Source: Streptomyces roseofulvus
GTDB taxonomy: Bacteria > Actinomycetota > Actinomycetes > Streptomycetales > Streptomycetaceae
Length of the DNA: 64,000 nt
Assembly: GCF_039534915.1 (NCBI RefSeq)
Contig: NZ_BAAAWE010000001.1
Span: 7,192,001 to 7,256,000 of the forward strand
Direction of reading: 5' to 3'
Below the pieces are notes generated by a model. That model saw only the letters and a list, made by a program, of their open reading frames with translations. It was not told the DNA's origin and ran no database searches. The translations under genes and the position numbers were made by a program. Below are positions 26,321-35,688 of this stretch, in pieces. The stretch's first letter is position 1. Each line of letters begins with the position of its first letter.

Positions 26321-27023
26321 GGTGGGTCGGGAGTCGAAGAGTGTGTCGGCGGGCCCGATGGCGGCGGTGCCGACACCGTCCGCGTCGGCCGGGATCGCCC
26401 CCATGACTCCTCGGAGGCCGTGGGGGCCGTCTCCGCCGTCCCTGACGGGTGAAAACGGGCAGCACCGCCGGGTCCGCCGTTGAAGCCGACTTTCCCGGCC
26501 TCTGAAGGCCGCGTGTCACTCGCCTGTGAGAGTCCTCGGTAACCGCCCTGTGCTGCAAGGTCCTCGCTCATACGAAGGAAACGATCCTCAAGCCGGCGAG
26601 AGCCCAAGGCGCGGGACGGGTGCGCTATACGGGCAGCGGCGTAGAGATACAGGCTGACGGCGTCCATTTCATCGATGAGAAGAAGTGCCGGCCTTCGGTC
26701 AACGACTCCGGGCGGCGACATTCCCGACGGCTTCAGCGGATTCATCTTGCTGCCCGGGGCCCTTCGCGGTTTGCGCTGCCGCGTTTCTCGGCCCAGCGGG
26801 ACGGCAGTGATCGGCCATCGGTGGGGCGCGCGCCGCTCTCAGTGCGTTGCGTAGCGATCGTTGAGGCGTCAAGCCCGCCGGTGCCCTCGCACAGCACGAC
26901 CAGCGGACCACCCTCGACCACCAGAGGGTGCCCGTTCCGCGGAGCGAACCCGTCGAGTGCGAGGGCGAGACCCGCCCTGGGCCGGTGCTGCTCGGCGAGC
27001 GGCGGGTTCCAGGCGGTGCGAAA
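26321..27023. other. intergenic region, no gene supported
   Basis: Several short frames are open on both strands but none has a ribosome site together with a recognisable fold. A minus-strand frame with LLLIDEMDAVSLYLYAAARI may be a remnant; I cannot identify it. Confidence 0.4.
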
Positions 27024-27037
27024 TGTGACATGGTCTA
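27024..27037. promoter_or_regulatory. putative operator GTGACATGGTCTAC of the adjacent TetR gene
   Basis: Located 39 bp before the TetR start. It matches the perfect palindrome GTGACATGGTCAC at 31158 and the GTGACAAAGTC site at 31046. Both of those lie between the P450 and alcohol dehydrogenase genes. Confidence 0.5.
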
Positions 27038-27075
27038 CTGACTGAGTCGACGACGCGCGCCGATATGATTCGGAC

Positions 27076-27699
27076 ATGGCTCACGTTCCCGCGGCCGAAC
27101 GCCGCCCTCAGCTCATCAAGGCGGCCATCGACCTCATGACCAGGGAGGGCGTGGCCGCCGGCAGCACGCGCGCCATCGCCGCGGAGCTTGGGGTGGCGCA
27201 GGCCACGGTGCACTACACCTTCGGCACGAAGGAGGACCTCTACCGGGCCGTCATGGACCAGATCACCGAGGACCTCATCGCGCAGGTGGAGCGGGCGGCT
27301 CCCGAGGGCGCCGGGTTCGAGGAGACGATCGCCGCGCTGGCCGGCGCGCTGTGGCGAGCCATGCATGAACCCGCGGCGCACCAGCAGCTTCTCACCGAGC
27401 TGACCATGTTCGCTCTGCGCACTCCCCGGCTGAGCGAGGCGCGGCAGGAGCACTACCGCCGCGTGATAGAGGTGACCGCGCGGCTGCTCACCGAGACGGC
27501 GGTACGGACCGGGCACGAGCTGGCCCAGCCGGCGGACACGATCGCCCGTTTCGTCCTCTCGGGCTTCGACGGGCTGACGATGCAGCGTATCTGTCTGCCG
27601 GACGAGGCCGCCGAACGCGTGGGCCTGCAGGCCCTGGTGTCCGCGACGGTGGCTCTCGCCGGAGGCCGACTGGAGCTCACGGACGTGCCGGTGGAGTGA
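27076..27699 (+). CDS. TetR/AcrR family transcriptional regulator
   Basis: A 207-residue repressor with an HTH containing STRAIAAELGVAQATVHYTF at about residues 30-50 and a helical ligand domain. It is not closely similar to the two other TetR proteins of the window. It converges on the CYP102-type gene, whose stop is 63 bp away. Shared GTGAC-N3-GTC sites upstream of this gene, the P450 and the alcohol dehydrogenase make it their probable repressor, perhaps responding to a fatty acid (inference). Confidence 0.9.
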   Translation: MAHVPAAERRPQLIKAAIDLMTREGVAAGSTRAIAAELGVAQATVHYTFGTKEDLYRAVMDQITEDLIAQVERAAPEGAGFEETIAALAGALWRAMHEPAAHQQLLTELTMFALRTPRLSEARQEHYRRVIEVTARLLTETAVRTGHELAQPADTIARFVLSGFDGLTMQRICLPDEAAERVGLQALVSATVALAGGRLELTDVPVE

Positions 27700-27761
27700 G
27701 GAAAGAAGGGAACCCCCTGGGCGCGCCGGCGAACACGCCCGGGGGGGGCCTCCGGATGCTG

Positions 27762-30700
27762 TCAGCCCGCCCAGACGTCCTCGACGTAGCGGCCGGACTC
27801 GACGAGGCCCGTCAACCAGGCCACCGCCTCTTCGTCGCTCGCGCCGGTCCGGTCGCGATGGACAGCCATGAACGCCTCCCGCACGGCGGGCGCCATGCGG
27901 CGACCGTCGCCGCAGACGTAGACGCGTCCACCGGCCTCCAGGGCGGCCCAGACCTCGTCGCTCTCCCGGGCAATCCGGTCCTGGACGAAGCGGGCTCCGT
28001 TCTCGGGGGCGTGCATGAAGGTGGGACGCATGCTGACGGCTCCGGCCGCCTCCGCCGCCTCGAACTCTTCCCGGTGCAGGTAGTCCACGTCGGGGTGGTC
28101 GCAGCCGAAGTAGCACAGCAGGGGGCCGGTCGATCCGGTGTGGTGCCGCTCGAGGACAGCGCCCCGGAAGGGCGCGACACCAGTACCCGCGCTGACCAGG
28201 ATCACCGGCACGGTGGTGTCCTCCGGAAGACGGAAGGACTCGCTGCACGGCAGCAGCCGGGCCTGCACGGTGTCACCGGGCCTGAGGTTCTGCACGTAAT
28301 GCGAGGCGACGCCCTGGAAGGTGCCCTCCCCGGCGCGGTGGGGCGCGGCGAGCAGCGAGACCATGAGATCCACCTCCCCGGGCGAGGCCGCGGCGGACGA
28401 GGAGACCGAGTAGTGGCGGGGACGCAGCACGGGCAGCAGTTCCAGGAAGCCCTCGAAGGGCAGCTCGCAGGCGCGGTACTGCTCCATCAGGTCGAGGACG
28501 CTGCGTCCGGCGACAGTGACCCGCTCCCGGAACGTCTCGGCGTCGACTTCGGCGAGCTCGGCCAGCGGCCGCCACTCGGGCGGGCAGTTGGTGTGCTCCG
28601 CGAGTACGGCGACCTGCTCCTGGGTGGCAGGATCCTGGAGTTCGACGAAGTCCGTCAGCAGGCGTCGCAGGGTGAGCGGACGGTCGACGGGCAGCGCGTT
28701 GCGGCTTCGTCGGCGGGCGCGCAGCCTGACGGTGCGGTCCAGGTCGAGGCCGAAGCGGGTGGCGACGCGCTGGACGAGGACGTCGGGGTTGCTCGGCAGG
28801 ACCGCCAGGTGATCGGCGGTGCGGTAGGTGACGCCTTCCGGCAGGCGGAGCCTCAGGAAACGCTTGGAGCGGCCGAGAGCGTGGTCGGTGTCGACGAGTT
28901 CGTACGCTTCGAGGACCTCCATCGGCTGGACGCCGTGGCGGTCCGCGAGGCCGCCGATAACCGATTCCGAGGTGTCCTCCAGTTCGTACAGGCCCTGCCC
29001 TTCCTCCTCGCCCGTCCCGGCGGGGGCGGCACCGTCGACGGCCTCGCCGTACGCGTCGAGCAGGGTGGTCCACAGGTCGGCGGTCCATCGGTCCACCGCG
29101 CCCGCGAAGTCGCCTGAGGCGTCGGCGGCGCCGCGCTCCAGGAGCGGGGTGGCGCCGGCGGCGGACAGGCGCTCGTCGATCAGGGTGGGGATCCGCTGGT
29201 ACGTGGCGGCCCAGTTGCGGTCGCCGACACCGAGGACGGCGTACCGGAGTCCTTCAAGGGAGCCGGGCTCCAGGCTTTCCAGCCTGGTGACGAACTCGAC
29301 GGCGTCGTCGGTGGGACGGCCGTTGTACGAGGCGGCGACGATTACCACCGGGCCGTTAGCGGCGTTCAGCCGGCCGGCCAGATCGTCGAGGGGGGCCACG
29401 GAAGCGACGAATCCGTGATCCGCTCCGTCCGCCGCCAGGTCTCGGGTGATGCCCGCGCAGGTGCCCAGGTTGGAGCCGTGGAAAAAGCCCAGCGCGGTGC
29501 CGGTGGCCCGCCGGGAGGCGGCCACGGGACGGCCGCCGGGGGCACTGTCGGCGACGACGGCGGGCAGGCGTCGCTCAGCGGCGGTGCGGCGGGCGAGCTT
29601 GATGGTGAAGCCGTCGGGCTTAATGGTGATCTGCTGCTTGACCTTCAGCTGGTAGTCGGTGTGGTCGATCAGCCGGTAACGGTGCACCAGCAGGCCGAGC
29701 AGCAGCGTGGCCTCGTGCAGGGCGAACTGCCTTCCGATGCAGGCGCGTTCCCCGTTGCCGAACGGCTTGTAGAGGTGGACGGGGCGTGCCGCCTCCCTTT
29801 CAGGAGTGAAGCGCTCGGGGTCGAACAGCTCGACGTTCTCTCCCCAGGCGGGGTCGCGGTGCAGCGCCAGGGCGAGGATCGACAGCGCTTCGCCCTTGCG
29901 CACGGCGTACTTGCCGCCGATGACGGTGTCCTCAAGGGGTTCCACCGCGTAGCCGGGTGCGGTCGGCCACAGCCGCAGGCTCTCGCTGAGCACCTGGCGT
30001 ATGTAGGAGAGCTTCCCGATGTCCCCGTACTCGGCCTGCGGGTTGTCCGCGTTCCCCCACAGGGCGTCCACCTCGGCCTGGGCCCGAGCCAGCACCTCGG
30101 GGTGCTTGGTCAGGTAGTACAGGGCGAAGGACAGGGCGCCACTGGTTGTCTCGTGTCCGGCGATGAGAAACGTGATCACCTGGTTGCGGATGTTCTCGTC
30201 GTCCAGCACCGCGCCCGTCACCGGGTCCGGAGTGTGAAGCATCCGACCCAGCAGATCGTCCGTGCTCGTGTCGCCGGACGCCTTGCGCTGTCGAATGACC
30301 TTGTCGACCAGGTCCCTCATCAGCTTGTTGTCACGGCGGAACTGCTCGGCCTGCTTCCGCTGGAACAGTTCCATGCCCGGGACGGCCTCGGTCCTGCCCT
30401 GGGCGAAGGCAAGCGCCTGCGCCATGGCGTTGACGAAGGGATGCGGCTCAGGCCGCTGGAAGGACTCGAAGTCGAATCCGAACCCGCAGAGTCCGATGGT
30501 GTCGAACGTCAGCCGGGTCATGTCCTCGGGCACGTCCACAGAGCCCCCGCCGACCCGGTCCCACTTGGCGATGAGGGAGCGGGCCACGCGGAGCATGGCC
30601 GGGTGGTAGCTGCGCATCGCCCCCAGCGAGAACGCCGGCATCAGGATGTCGTGTGCCTTGCGCCAGTTGGGCTCATGATTGAAGGCGGTGAAGAGGCCGT

Positions 30701-30974
30701 CCCTGCCGATCTGCCGGACTTCGGCCAGGTCCCGGCTGACGTTCTTGCGGAACCGGCTCTCGTCCGACAGTTCCGTCACCAGGTCCAGGCCGCCCACCAC
30801 GATGAGCTCGGTCCCGAAGGTGCGGACCCGGAACACGGGGCCTAGCTCTTTGACCTCCTTCATCAGGTGAACGAGGCCGTCGGCTCCTCCGGGTAGGCCG
30901 AGGGCGTGACCAACCAGCGGCAGCGCCGGACGTTCCGGAATCGCGTGGAGCGCTGAGACGGGCGTGTGACTCAT
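27762..30974 (-). CDS. CYP102-type bifunctional cytochrome P450/NADPH-P450 reductase
   Basis: A self-sufficient P450 of 1070 residues, the usual size of P450 BM3-like enzymes, which hydroxylate fatty acids near the methyl end with NADPH and O2. The P450 domain shows AGHETT at residues 272-277, ESLR at 331-334 and the haem loop FGNGERACIG at 405-414 with Cys412. A linker leads to the FMN domain (HGSNLGTCAG near 495, ASYNGRPTDDA) and the FAD/NADPH domain (RPRHYSVSSS, SAGTGVAPFRG, YVCGDGRRMA). The reductase appears complete. It is divergent from the alcohol dehydrogenase gene at 31235. Confidence 0.96.
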   Translation of the reverse strand: MSHTPVSALHAIPERPALPLVGHALGLPGGADGLVHLMKEVKELGPVFRVRTFGTELIVVGGLDLVTELSDESRFRKNVSRDLAEVRQIGRDGLFTAFNHEPNWRKAHDILMPAFSLGAMRSYHPAMLRVARSLIAKWDRVGGGSVDVPEDMTRLTFDTIGLCGFGFDFESFQRPEPHPFVNAMAQALAFAQGRTEAVPGMELFQRKQAEQFRRDNKLMRDLVDKVIRQRKASGDTSTDDLLGRMLHTPDPVTGAVLDDENIRNQVITFLIAGHETTSGALSFALYYLTKHPEVLARAQAEVDALWGNADNPQAEYGDIGKLSYIRQVLSESLRLWPTAPGYAVEPLEDTVIGGKYAVRKGEALSILALALHRDPAWGENVELFDPERFTPEREAARPVHLYKPFGNGERACIGRQFALHEATLLLGLLVHRYRLIDHTDYQLKVKQQITIKPDGFTIKLARRTAAERRLPAVVADSAPGGRPVAASRRATGTALGFFHGSNLGTCAGITRDLAADGADHGFVASVAPLDDLAGRLNAANGPVVIVAASYNGRPTDDAVEFVTRLESLEPGSLEGLRYAVLGVGDRNWAATYQRIPTLIDERLSAAGATPLLERGAADASGDFAGAVDRWTADLWTTLLDAYGEAVDGAAPAGTGEEEGQGLYELEDTSESVIGGLADRHGVQPMEVLEAYELVDTDHALGRSKRFLRLRLPEGVTYRTADHLAVLPSNPDVLVQRVATRFGLDLDRTVRLRARRRSRNALPVDRPLTLRRLLTDFVELQDPATQEQVAVLAEHTNCPPEWRPLAELAEVDAETFRERVTVAGRSVLDLMEQYRACELPFEGFLELLPVLRPRHYSVSSSAAASPGEVDLMVSLLAAPHRAGEGTFQGVASHYVQNLRPGDTVQARLLPCSESFRLPEDTTVPVILVSAGTGVAPFRGAVLERHHTGSTGPLLCYFGCDHPDVDYLHREEFEAAEAAGAVSMRPTFMHAPENGARFVQDRIARESDEVWAALEAGGRVYVCGDGRRMAPAVREAFMAVHRDRTGASDEEAVAWLTGLVESGRYVEDVWAG

Positions 30975-31045
30975 GAGCGTGCCTTTCCCTGGGCGTCATG
31001 GGTCGCCATAAGGCGTCGTCAACAATGTACAGACGACGTTGTCGA

Positions 31046-31058
31046 GTGACAAAGTCGG
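31046..31058. promoter_or_regulatory. putative TetR operator half of the P450 promoter
   Basis: GTGACAAAGTCGG, 72 bp upstream of the P450 start, matches GTGAC-N3-GTCAC in nine of the ten fixed positions. It is one of two such sites in the divergent P450/dehydrogenase promoter region. Confidence 0.45.
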
Positions 31059-31157
31059 GGGACCCTGTCGAGCGCCGCACAGGATCCGCGAGGGTCGCAC
31101 GCGAGGTGGTCGCGCTGTGTAGTTCTTGACGGAACGCTCTCCTGTCGACATGGTTAA

Positions 31158-31170
31158 GTGACATGGTCAC
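31158..31170. promoter_or_regulatory. perfect palindrome GTGACATGGTCAC upstream of alcohol dehydrogenase
   Basis: It lies 65 bp before the alcohol dehydrogenase gene. The half-site GACATGG is repeated just upstream (31147), giving a direct-repeat arrangement. It is the best match to the site before the TetR gene at 27024. Confidence 0.55.
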
Positions 31171-31234
31171 TCGAACGAATCGGTGGCCGACGCCAAACTC
31201 ACCCCCTTTCCACGGAACGAGATGAGGGCCCCTG

Positions 31235-32296
31235 ATGAAAACCATGCTCGCCGGACGGCTCCAGCTGGACACGCATGCGTTCACCGTCGAGGAGGTTCCC
31301 CTGCCGACCCCCGGTCCGGGAGAAGTCCTGATCGAGGTTCGGGCCGCGGGAGTGTGCCTCTCGGACATCCACTTGATCGATGGAAGCGTCAGCCCCTTCT
31401 TCCCTGTCGCCGCGGTCAGGGAGGCGCGCGCGGTCACCCTCGGCCATGAAGTGGCCGGTGTCATCCACAGCCTCGGCCCTGATGTGCGGGGCCCATGGAC
31501 CCTCGGGCAGAGGGTGGTGCTCCAGGCGGGGCAGGCCTGCGGTGAGTGTGCGGGCTGCCTCAGCCGCATGATGTGCCGGCAGCCGCTGACGCGAGGCGTG
31601 GATTACGACGGCGGCTGGGCCCAGTACGCCGTCGCCCGCGAGGACACCCTGTTCCCGATCCCGGACGGCCTGCCCTTCGACCAGGCCTCGATCATTCCTG
31701 ATGCCGTCTCCACCCCGTACGCGGCGATCGTCGACACGGGTGCCGTCCGTCCGGCCCAGGCGGTCGGCATCTGGGGTGCGGGCGGCCTGGGGGCGCACGC
31801 CGTGCGACTCGCCCGAATGGTCGGCGCGGCTCCGATCATCGCGGTCGACCCGCTGCCGTCGGCCCGCGCGAGGGCCCTTGCCTTCGGTGCGGACTTCACC
31901 TTCGACCCGCTCGCGCCGGACTTCGTGGAGGCGGTTCGTGGGGCGACGGCCGGACGTGGTCTCGACGTCGCCTTCGACTTCGCGGGAGTCGGGGCGGCCC
32001 GTGCCCAGGCCGCTTCGACGCTCGGCCCGTTCGGCGCCCTCGTCCTCGCCGGGCTCACACCAGAGCCGGTCACCATCGACGGCAGCATCGACTTCTGCTT
32101 CAACATCAACCAGGTCCGGGGGCACTACGGCTCGGGTCCGGAACATGTGGAACAGCTCGTCGGTCTGGTCTCCGCCGGACGGATCGACCTGGCCCCGTCC
32201 ATCACAGCTCACGTGCCGCTGGCGGAGGCGGCGGACGCGGTCGCGCGCCTGGAGAACAAGGTCGGCGACCCCGTCCGCCTGGTCCTCGTCCCCTGA
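31235..32296 (+). CDS. zinc-dependent alcohol dehydrogenase (MDR family)
   Basis: A 353-residue medium-chain dehydrogenase/reductase. The catalytic zinc ligands are suggested by Cys41 (GVCLSD) and GHE at 70-72, and the structural zinc loop by Cys102, Cys105, Cys108 and Cys114. The NAD loop GAGGLG is near residue 184. It probably oxidises a secondary or primary alcohol. It is divergent from the P450 gene, so it may oxidise the hydroxy fatty acid or alcohol made by that enzyme (inference). The start has GAGGG upstream. Confidence 0.92.
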   Translation: MKTMLAGRLQLDTHAFTVEEVPLPTPGPGEVLIEVRAAGVCLSDIHLIDGSVSPFFPVAAVREARAVTLGHEVAGVIHSLGPDVRGPWTLGQRVVLQAGQACGECAGCLSRMMCRQPLTRGVDYDGGWAQYAVAREDTLFPIPDGLPFDQASIIPDAVSTPYAAIVDTGAVRPAQAVGIWGAGGLGAHAVRLARMVGAAPIIAVDPLPSARARALAFGADFTFDPLAPDFVEAVRGATAGRGLDVAFDFAGVGAARAQAASTLGPFGALVLAGLTPEPVTIDGSIDFCFNINQVRGHYGSGPEHVEQLVGLVSAGRIDLAPSITAHVPLAEAADAVARLENKVGDPVRLVLVP

Positions 32297-32620
32297 GCAG
32301 TCTCCCGGTCGCGGCACCGGGGTGGGCGAGAAGGTCTAGGTTGAAGTCAACCTACGGCACTTGCCGCCCGGCCGCCTCTCGTGTCCAGTGCCGACAGGGC
32401 TTGGTAGCCCTGTGAGGTGCGCAGACTCGTGACGCAAGCTGTCCGACCTGGGGAATCGTCCCCCCCTTCTCTCATCCTGGTACCGCTTGGAGCTGAAAGT
32501 CCCAGAGGAGTAGTAGATGCCGACAGTGGAAGGGTGCTGCAGCAGCCTTGAAGTGCACCCGCTGGTGGAGGCCGTCTGCGTGTATCGCAGGCCGGCGGTC
32601 TACCTGACATTCCGTTAGGG
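32297..32620. other. intergenic region, no gene supported
   Basis: The region has lower coding bias than its neighbours and no frame with a recognisable product. It marks the boundary between the metabolic region and the accessory island. Confidence 0.4.
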
Positions 32621-33655
32621 GTGCGGCGGTCCCAAGGGTGTCCCAGGGGTCTAGGTGTTCCTTTTAAGGCCATATGTCAGTCCAGCCCCGTTCGACGGGG
32701 CGGAGGGTGTCTATCGGGAAATAATCCCGACCCTCCGCGACGTTTTCGTTCGGCAATCGCCGAGTGGGGGTGGCTGGACCTGAAACTGTTCGACACGGCA
32801 AACGGCGTGACCGAGGTCACGCCGTGGCTGGCTGAGGCTGAGGCTGATGTGCAGGCGCTCGTCGAGAGCGCGATGGAGCCCATGCTCGGGGTCCGCTTCC
32901 TGGCCACCGAGTACAGCACCGGCCCCGTCCACCGTGGGCGCATCGACTCGCTCGGGCTCGATGAGAACGGCTCGCCCGTGATCGTCGAGTACAAGCGGGC
33001 GACCGACCCCGGCGTGCTGTCGCAGGGCTTGTTCTACGTGGCCTGGCTGATGGACCACCGAGAGGAGTTCGAGGCCCTGGTCCGCGAGCGGCTCGGGCAG
33101 GCGGCAGCTGCCGGCGTTCTGTGGAGCACGCCACGGCTGATCTGCGTGGCCGGCGGCTTCACGCGCTACGACCTGCACGCCGTGCGCGAGCACCGCCGGT
33201 CCATCGACCTCGTGCGCTACACGATGCTGGGCGAGCACCACATCGCGCTGGAGACGGTCGCGTCGGTCGCTGCCCAGGGCAGCGGGATGCGGCGGCAGAG
33301 CCTGTGTGGCGGGCGGGGCGCGTCACCGCGTCGGCGGCCCGACGCCTTGGCGGATCTGGCGGCCGTGGTCGACGAGGCGCTGCTGGGGCTGGGCGAGGGC
33401 GTGACGAAGGTCGAGCGCAAGCAGTACGACGCGTACCAGCGGCTGCGGAACTTCGCCTGCGTCACCGGGCGGCAGGACAAGCTGCTGGTGTACCTCAAGG
33501 TCGCGCCGGCCGCGGTGGAACTCGTGCCAGGCTTCACCCGGGACGTGACGGGGCTGGGCCATCACGGCACGGGCGACCTGGAGGTCCAGCTGCGCTCCGA
33601 GAAGGACGTGGAGCGGGCACTGGAGCTGTTCCGGCTGTCGTACGCCGCGGCGTAG
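32621..33655 (+). CDS. DUF5655 domain protein with nuclease-like core
   Basis: Homology starts at about 32774 with LDLKLFDTANG and continues with EYSTGPVHRGRIDSLGLDE and SPVIVEYKRATDPGV, a PD-(D/E)XK-like core (D...EYK), then LVRERLG and RLICVAGGFTRYD. A C-terminal DUF5655 domain ends with DVERALELFRLSYAAA. The only ordinary in-frame start is the GTG at 32621, but a terminator-like hairpin at 32700-32738 lies between it and the homologous part. The true start may be a CTG at 32774 or 32780, or the gene may have lost its original start. Function in DNA cleavage is inferred from the core motif only. Confidence 0.7.
   Translation: MRRSQGCPRGLGVPFKAICQSSPVRRGGGCLSGNNPDPPRRFRSAIAEWGWLDLKLFDTANGVTEVTPWLAEAEADVQALVESAMEPMLGVRFLATEYSTGPVHRGRIDSLGLDENGSPVIVEYKRATDPGVLSQGLFYVAWLMDHREEFEALVRERLGQAAAAGVLWSTPRLICVAGGFTRYDLHAVREHRRSIDLVRYTMLGEHHIALETVASVAAQGSGMRRQSLCGGRGASPRRRPDALADLAAVVDEALLGLGEGVTKVERKQYDAYQRLRNFACVTGRQDKLLVYLKVAPAAVELVPGFTRDVTGLGHHGTGDLEVQLRSEKDVERALELFRLSYAAA
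32700..32738 (+). terminator. hairpin followed by TTTT, rho-independent type
   Basis: Arms GCGGAGGGT and ACCCTCCGC enclose a second stem CGGGA/TCCCG, and the sequence GACGTTTT follows. It sits just before the region of DUF5655 homology. Confidence 0.5.
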
Positions 33656-33742
33656 CGCTTGGTGGGGCGAGGATCTCGGTGAGGGAGGCGCCTTTCGACG
33701 GAGGGGCGGGGAGTGGCGGTGGTGTCGTCCATCCTCCGCAGG

Positions 33743-33784
33743 ATCCCCGGTTTCGGAAACCGGGGATCCTCGCCTATATTGCGC
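33743..33784. repeat. 42-bp direct repeat, copy 1, containing a 14-bp-arm hairpin
   Basis: The hairpin arm GGATCCCCGGTTTC and its complement are separated by one base. The 42 bp are 39/42 identical to 58581-58622, including the tail CTATATTGCGC. Here it lies between the converging DUF5655 and PPOX genes and can act as their terminator. As a pair, the copies enclose almost the whole island. Confidence 0.8.
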
Positions 33785-33805
33785 CCGCGCCGAGGCCGGG
33801 CGGGG

Positions 33806-34222
33806 TCACCAGCCGGAAGGCTTGGTGGGCCCCAGGGCGCGGGTGACGGTGATCTCGATGACGACCCGGTTGGGGTTCACGCGCGGGGTCTTGTACCGCT
33901 CGGTGTAGCGGCGCTCGGCGTCGGCGACGGCGGCGGGGTCGTCCTTGATGACAGCGGTGCCTTCGAGGGTGGACCAGCGCCGCCCTTCGGCCTGGCTGAC
34001 GTTGACGCGGGCTTCGCCCCCGGAGGCCAGGGCGGCGCAGACGTTGCGGACCTTCTTGTTGCCGCCGTCGGTGATGACGCGGGCGATCCGCGTCTCGGGG
34101 TCGTAGGTGACGCCGACCGGGGTGGTGTGCGGGGAGCCGTCGGGCCGGAGGGTGGTCAGGAAGCAGGTCCGGCGCTCCTGCCAGAACAGGTCCCCGTCGG
34201 TGGGCAGGGGGGCGGTGTCCAA
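33806..34222 (-). CDS. PPOX-class (F420/FMN split-barrel) oxidoreductase
   Basis: A 138-residue flavin or F420 split-barrel protein. LTTLRPDGSPHTTPVGVTYD, NKKVRNVCAAL and RWSTLEGTAVIKDD are typical of small PPOX-class F420-dependent oxidoreductases. The TTG at 34222 is chosen because GAGGAGA precedes it by eight bases; the longer frame contains no fold. It lies near the left repeat of the island. The substrate is unknown. Confidence 0.85.
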   Translation of the reverse strand: MDTAPLPTDGDLFWQERRTCFLTTLRPDGSPHTTPVGVTYDPETRIARVITDGGNKKVRNVCAALASGGEARVNVSQAEGRRWSTLEGTAVIKDDPAAVADAERRYTERYKTPRVNPNRVVIEITVTRALGPTKPSGW

Positions 34223-34402
34223 CGGTCGGTCTCCTCGGTGCGATGGCTCGGACGCCGGAACGACGCCCTGCGGGTCGCTTCGACCGTAACGCGGAGCTAT
34301 CCGCATCAGAGGGTCAGGCGCTGCGACCGAGCGAGGTCGGGGGAGGAATCGAAGGCGGCTTCGAGATGAGCGAGGGACGCGAGGCCGGGACACACCTCGG
34401 AC

Positions 34403-34728
34403 CTACTGGTCCCGATCCTCAGCGGAGGACGGCTTCCGGTGCCGGCCGCGTCCCTCGTCCATGGCAGGCCGGTCCCACTCGGCGGGCTTCTCCTGCATGG
34501 GCGGCGGCGGATACAACAGGGCCTTCGCGGCAGCCAAGTCCTCGACGACGCCGACGACCATCCACTCGCTACCGGTCCACTCCTCGATCGCTCTCGGGGC
34601 CTCGGGGTCCACGTGGGCCCCACGATGAGGGCCGTCACCGAGCGGCACCGCGCGCCGCCTGCCCTTCGAGGCGGCCTGGCGTGCATTGCGCCGGGAGCCC
34701 ACTCCTCCAGCGGTTCGTCATCCTGCAT
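34403..34728 (-). pseudogene. frameshifted DUF6087-like small protein
   Basis: The N-terminus MQDDEPLEEW is read in one frame from the ATG at 34728, and the remainder, SRRNARQAASKGRRRAVPLG then DGPHRGAHVDPEAPRAIEEW, in another. A single-base loss at the EW/SRR junction (near 34700) explains this. Restored, the protein resembles short Streptomyces proteins annotated DUF6087. Translation from the GTG at 34702 cannot be excluded, but its ribosome site is too close. Confidence 0.6.
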
Positions 34729-34961
34729 CCGGGCATCGTGACCGAGGTACGGGCCGGGCCGCCACCCTGTCACCCGCACGGGTGATGGCCGAAGGTAGAA
34801 CGCGCCCGGCGGTCGGCATCCTGTGGGCAGGATGACGTGATCCATTCAGCCCGGTCCGGCCAGCCGGGGCGAAGTGGAACAACACGGTCAGCCGCACGTG
34901 TTCGCATCTCCTCAGGGCAGACGGACACCCAGCGGTCACTCATTGAGCTGAGGAAGGTCTG

Positions 34962-35297
34962 ATGGCAGGCACCGAGACGAGCGCTGGAGACGGCAAGTTG
35001 GTGCGGGACCGGATCCCGCAGATCATCCGGAATGAGGGAGCTGAACCGGTTACCTACGTCGCAGGGGCCGAGGAGTACCGGGCCCGGCTGCGGGAGAAGC
35101 TGCGTTAGGAGGTCGCGGAGCTCTTGGACGCGGATGAAGGGGCTGCGCCCGGCGAGCTGGCCGACGTGGCGGGGGTGCTGCTCGCGCTTGCCGCTGATCT
35201 CGGCCTCAGCCCGGAGCAGCTGGAAGCGATCCGCGTTGCGAAGGCAGGCGAGCGAGGCAGCTTCGCCGGACGGATCGTCTGGATGGGTAACCGCTGA
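34962..35297 (+). pseudogene. MazG-like nucleotide pyrophosphohydrolase with in-frame TAG
   Basis: The reading MAGTETSAGDGKLVRDRIPQ ... YRARLREKLR is followed by TAG at 35106 and then in the same frame EVAELLDADEGAAPGELADV and GSFAGRIVWMGNR. KLVRDRIPQII and the (K/R)LxEEVxEL...ELADV pattern are those of the small phosphoribosyl-ATP/MazG-like house-cleaning proteins. The TAG replaces a codon that should be Glu (one base from GAG). The rest of the frame is intact, so the inactivation looks recent. A restart at a TTG downstream is possible but would lack the N-terminus. Confidence 0.75.
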
Positions 35298-35688
35298 TAC
35301 AAGGGGCTGGCCACTGATGTCCACAGCAGGGGCCGTGAAGCCGGCTCGTCGTATTCACGCAGCGGCTGAATCGGGGCAGAGAGTAGTTCAGGCGTGGCAG
35401 GTGGGGGACAGCCCGAGCCAGCCGGGGGTGGGCGGCCCGGAGACCTCGCCGAAGTACAGCACCATGGTCTGGCGCCAGCGTTCGACGGCGGCGCGGTCGG
35501 CCATGAAGCCGACGAACTCGCGGGTGTGGGCGTTGGGGACGTCCCAGATGCCCTGCCCCGCGGGGGTAACGTCGGTGCGAAATACGGTGCCGCCGCCCGT
35601 CGGGGACTCCGGCTGGATGGCGGCTGGGCGGGGCGGTCGAGGACGACGAGTTCGCCGGCTCAGCGCGTCAGCCGGAAGGGGGCCAGCG
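35298..35688. other. intergenic region with a minus-strand protein remnant
   Basis: On the minus strand, a frame without a start codon ends at 35388 and reads TPAGQGIWDVPNAHTREFVG and MADRAAVERWRQTMVLYFGE. Its codon use is like a real gene, so it is probably the C-terminal piece of a lost gene, about 35388-35625. I do not recognise it. Confidence 0.45.

Noticed and set aside
29415..30845. Large plus-strand frame opposite the P450 gene
   Set aside because: It is an antisense shadow. The CYP102 protein on the minus strand is full length with all motifs.
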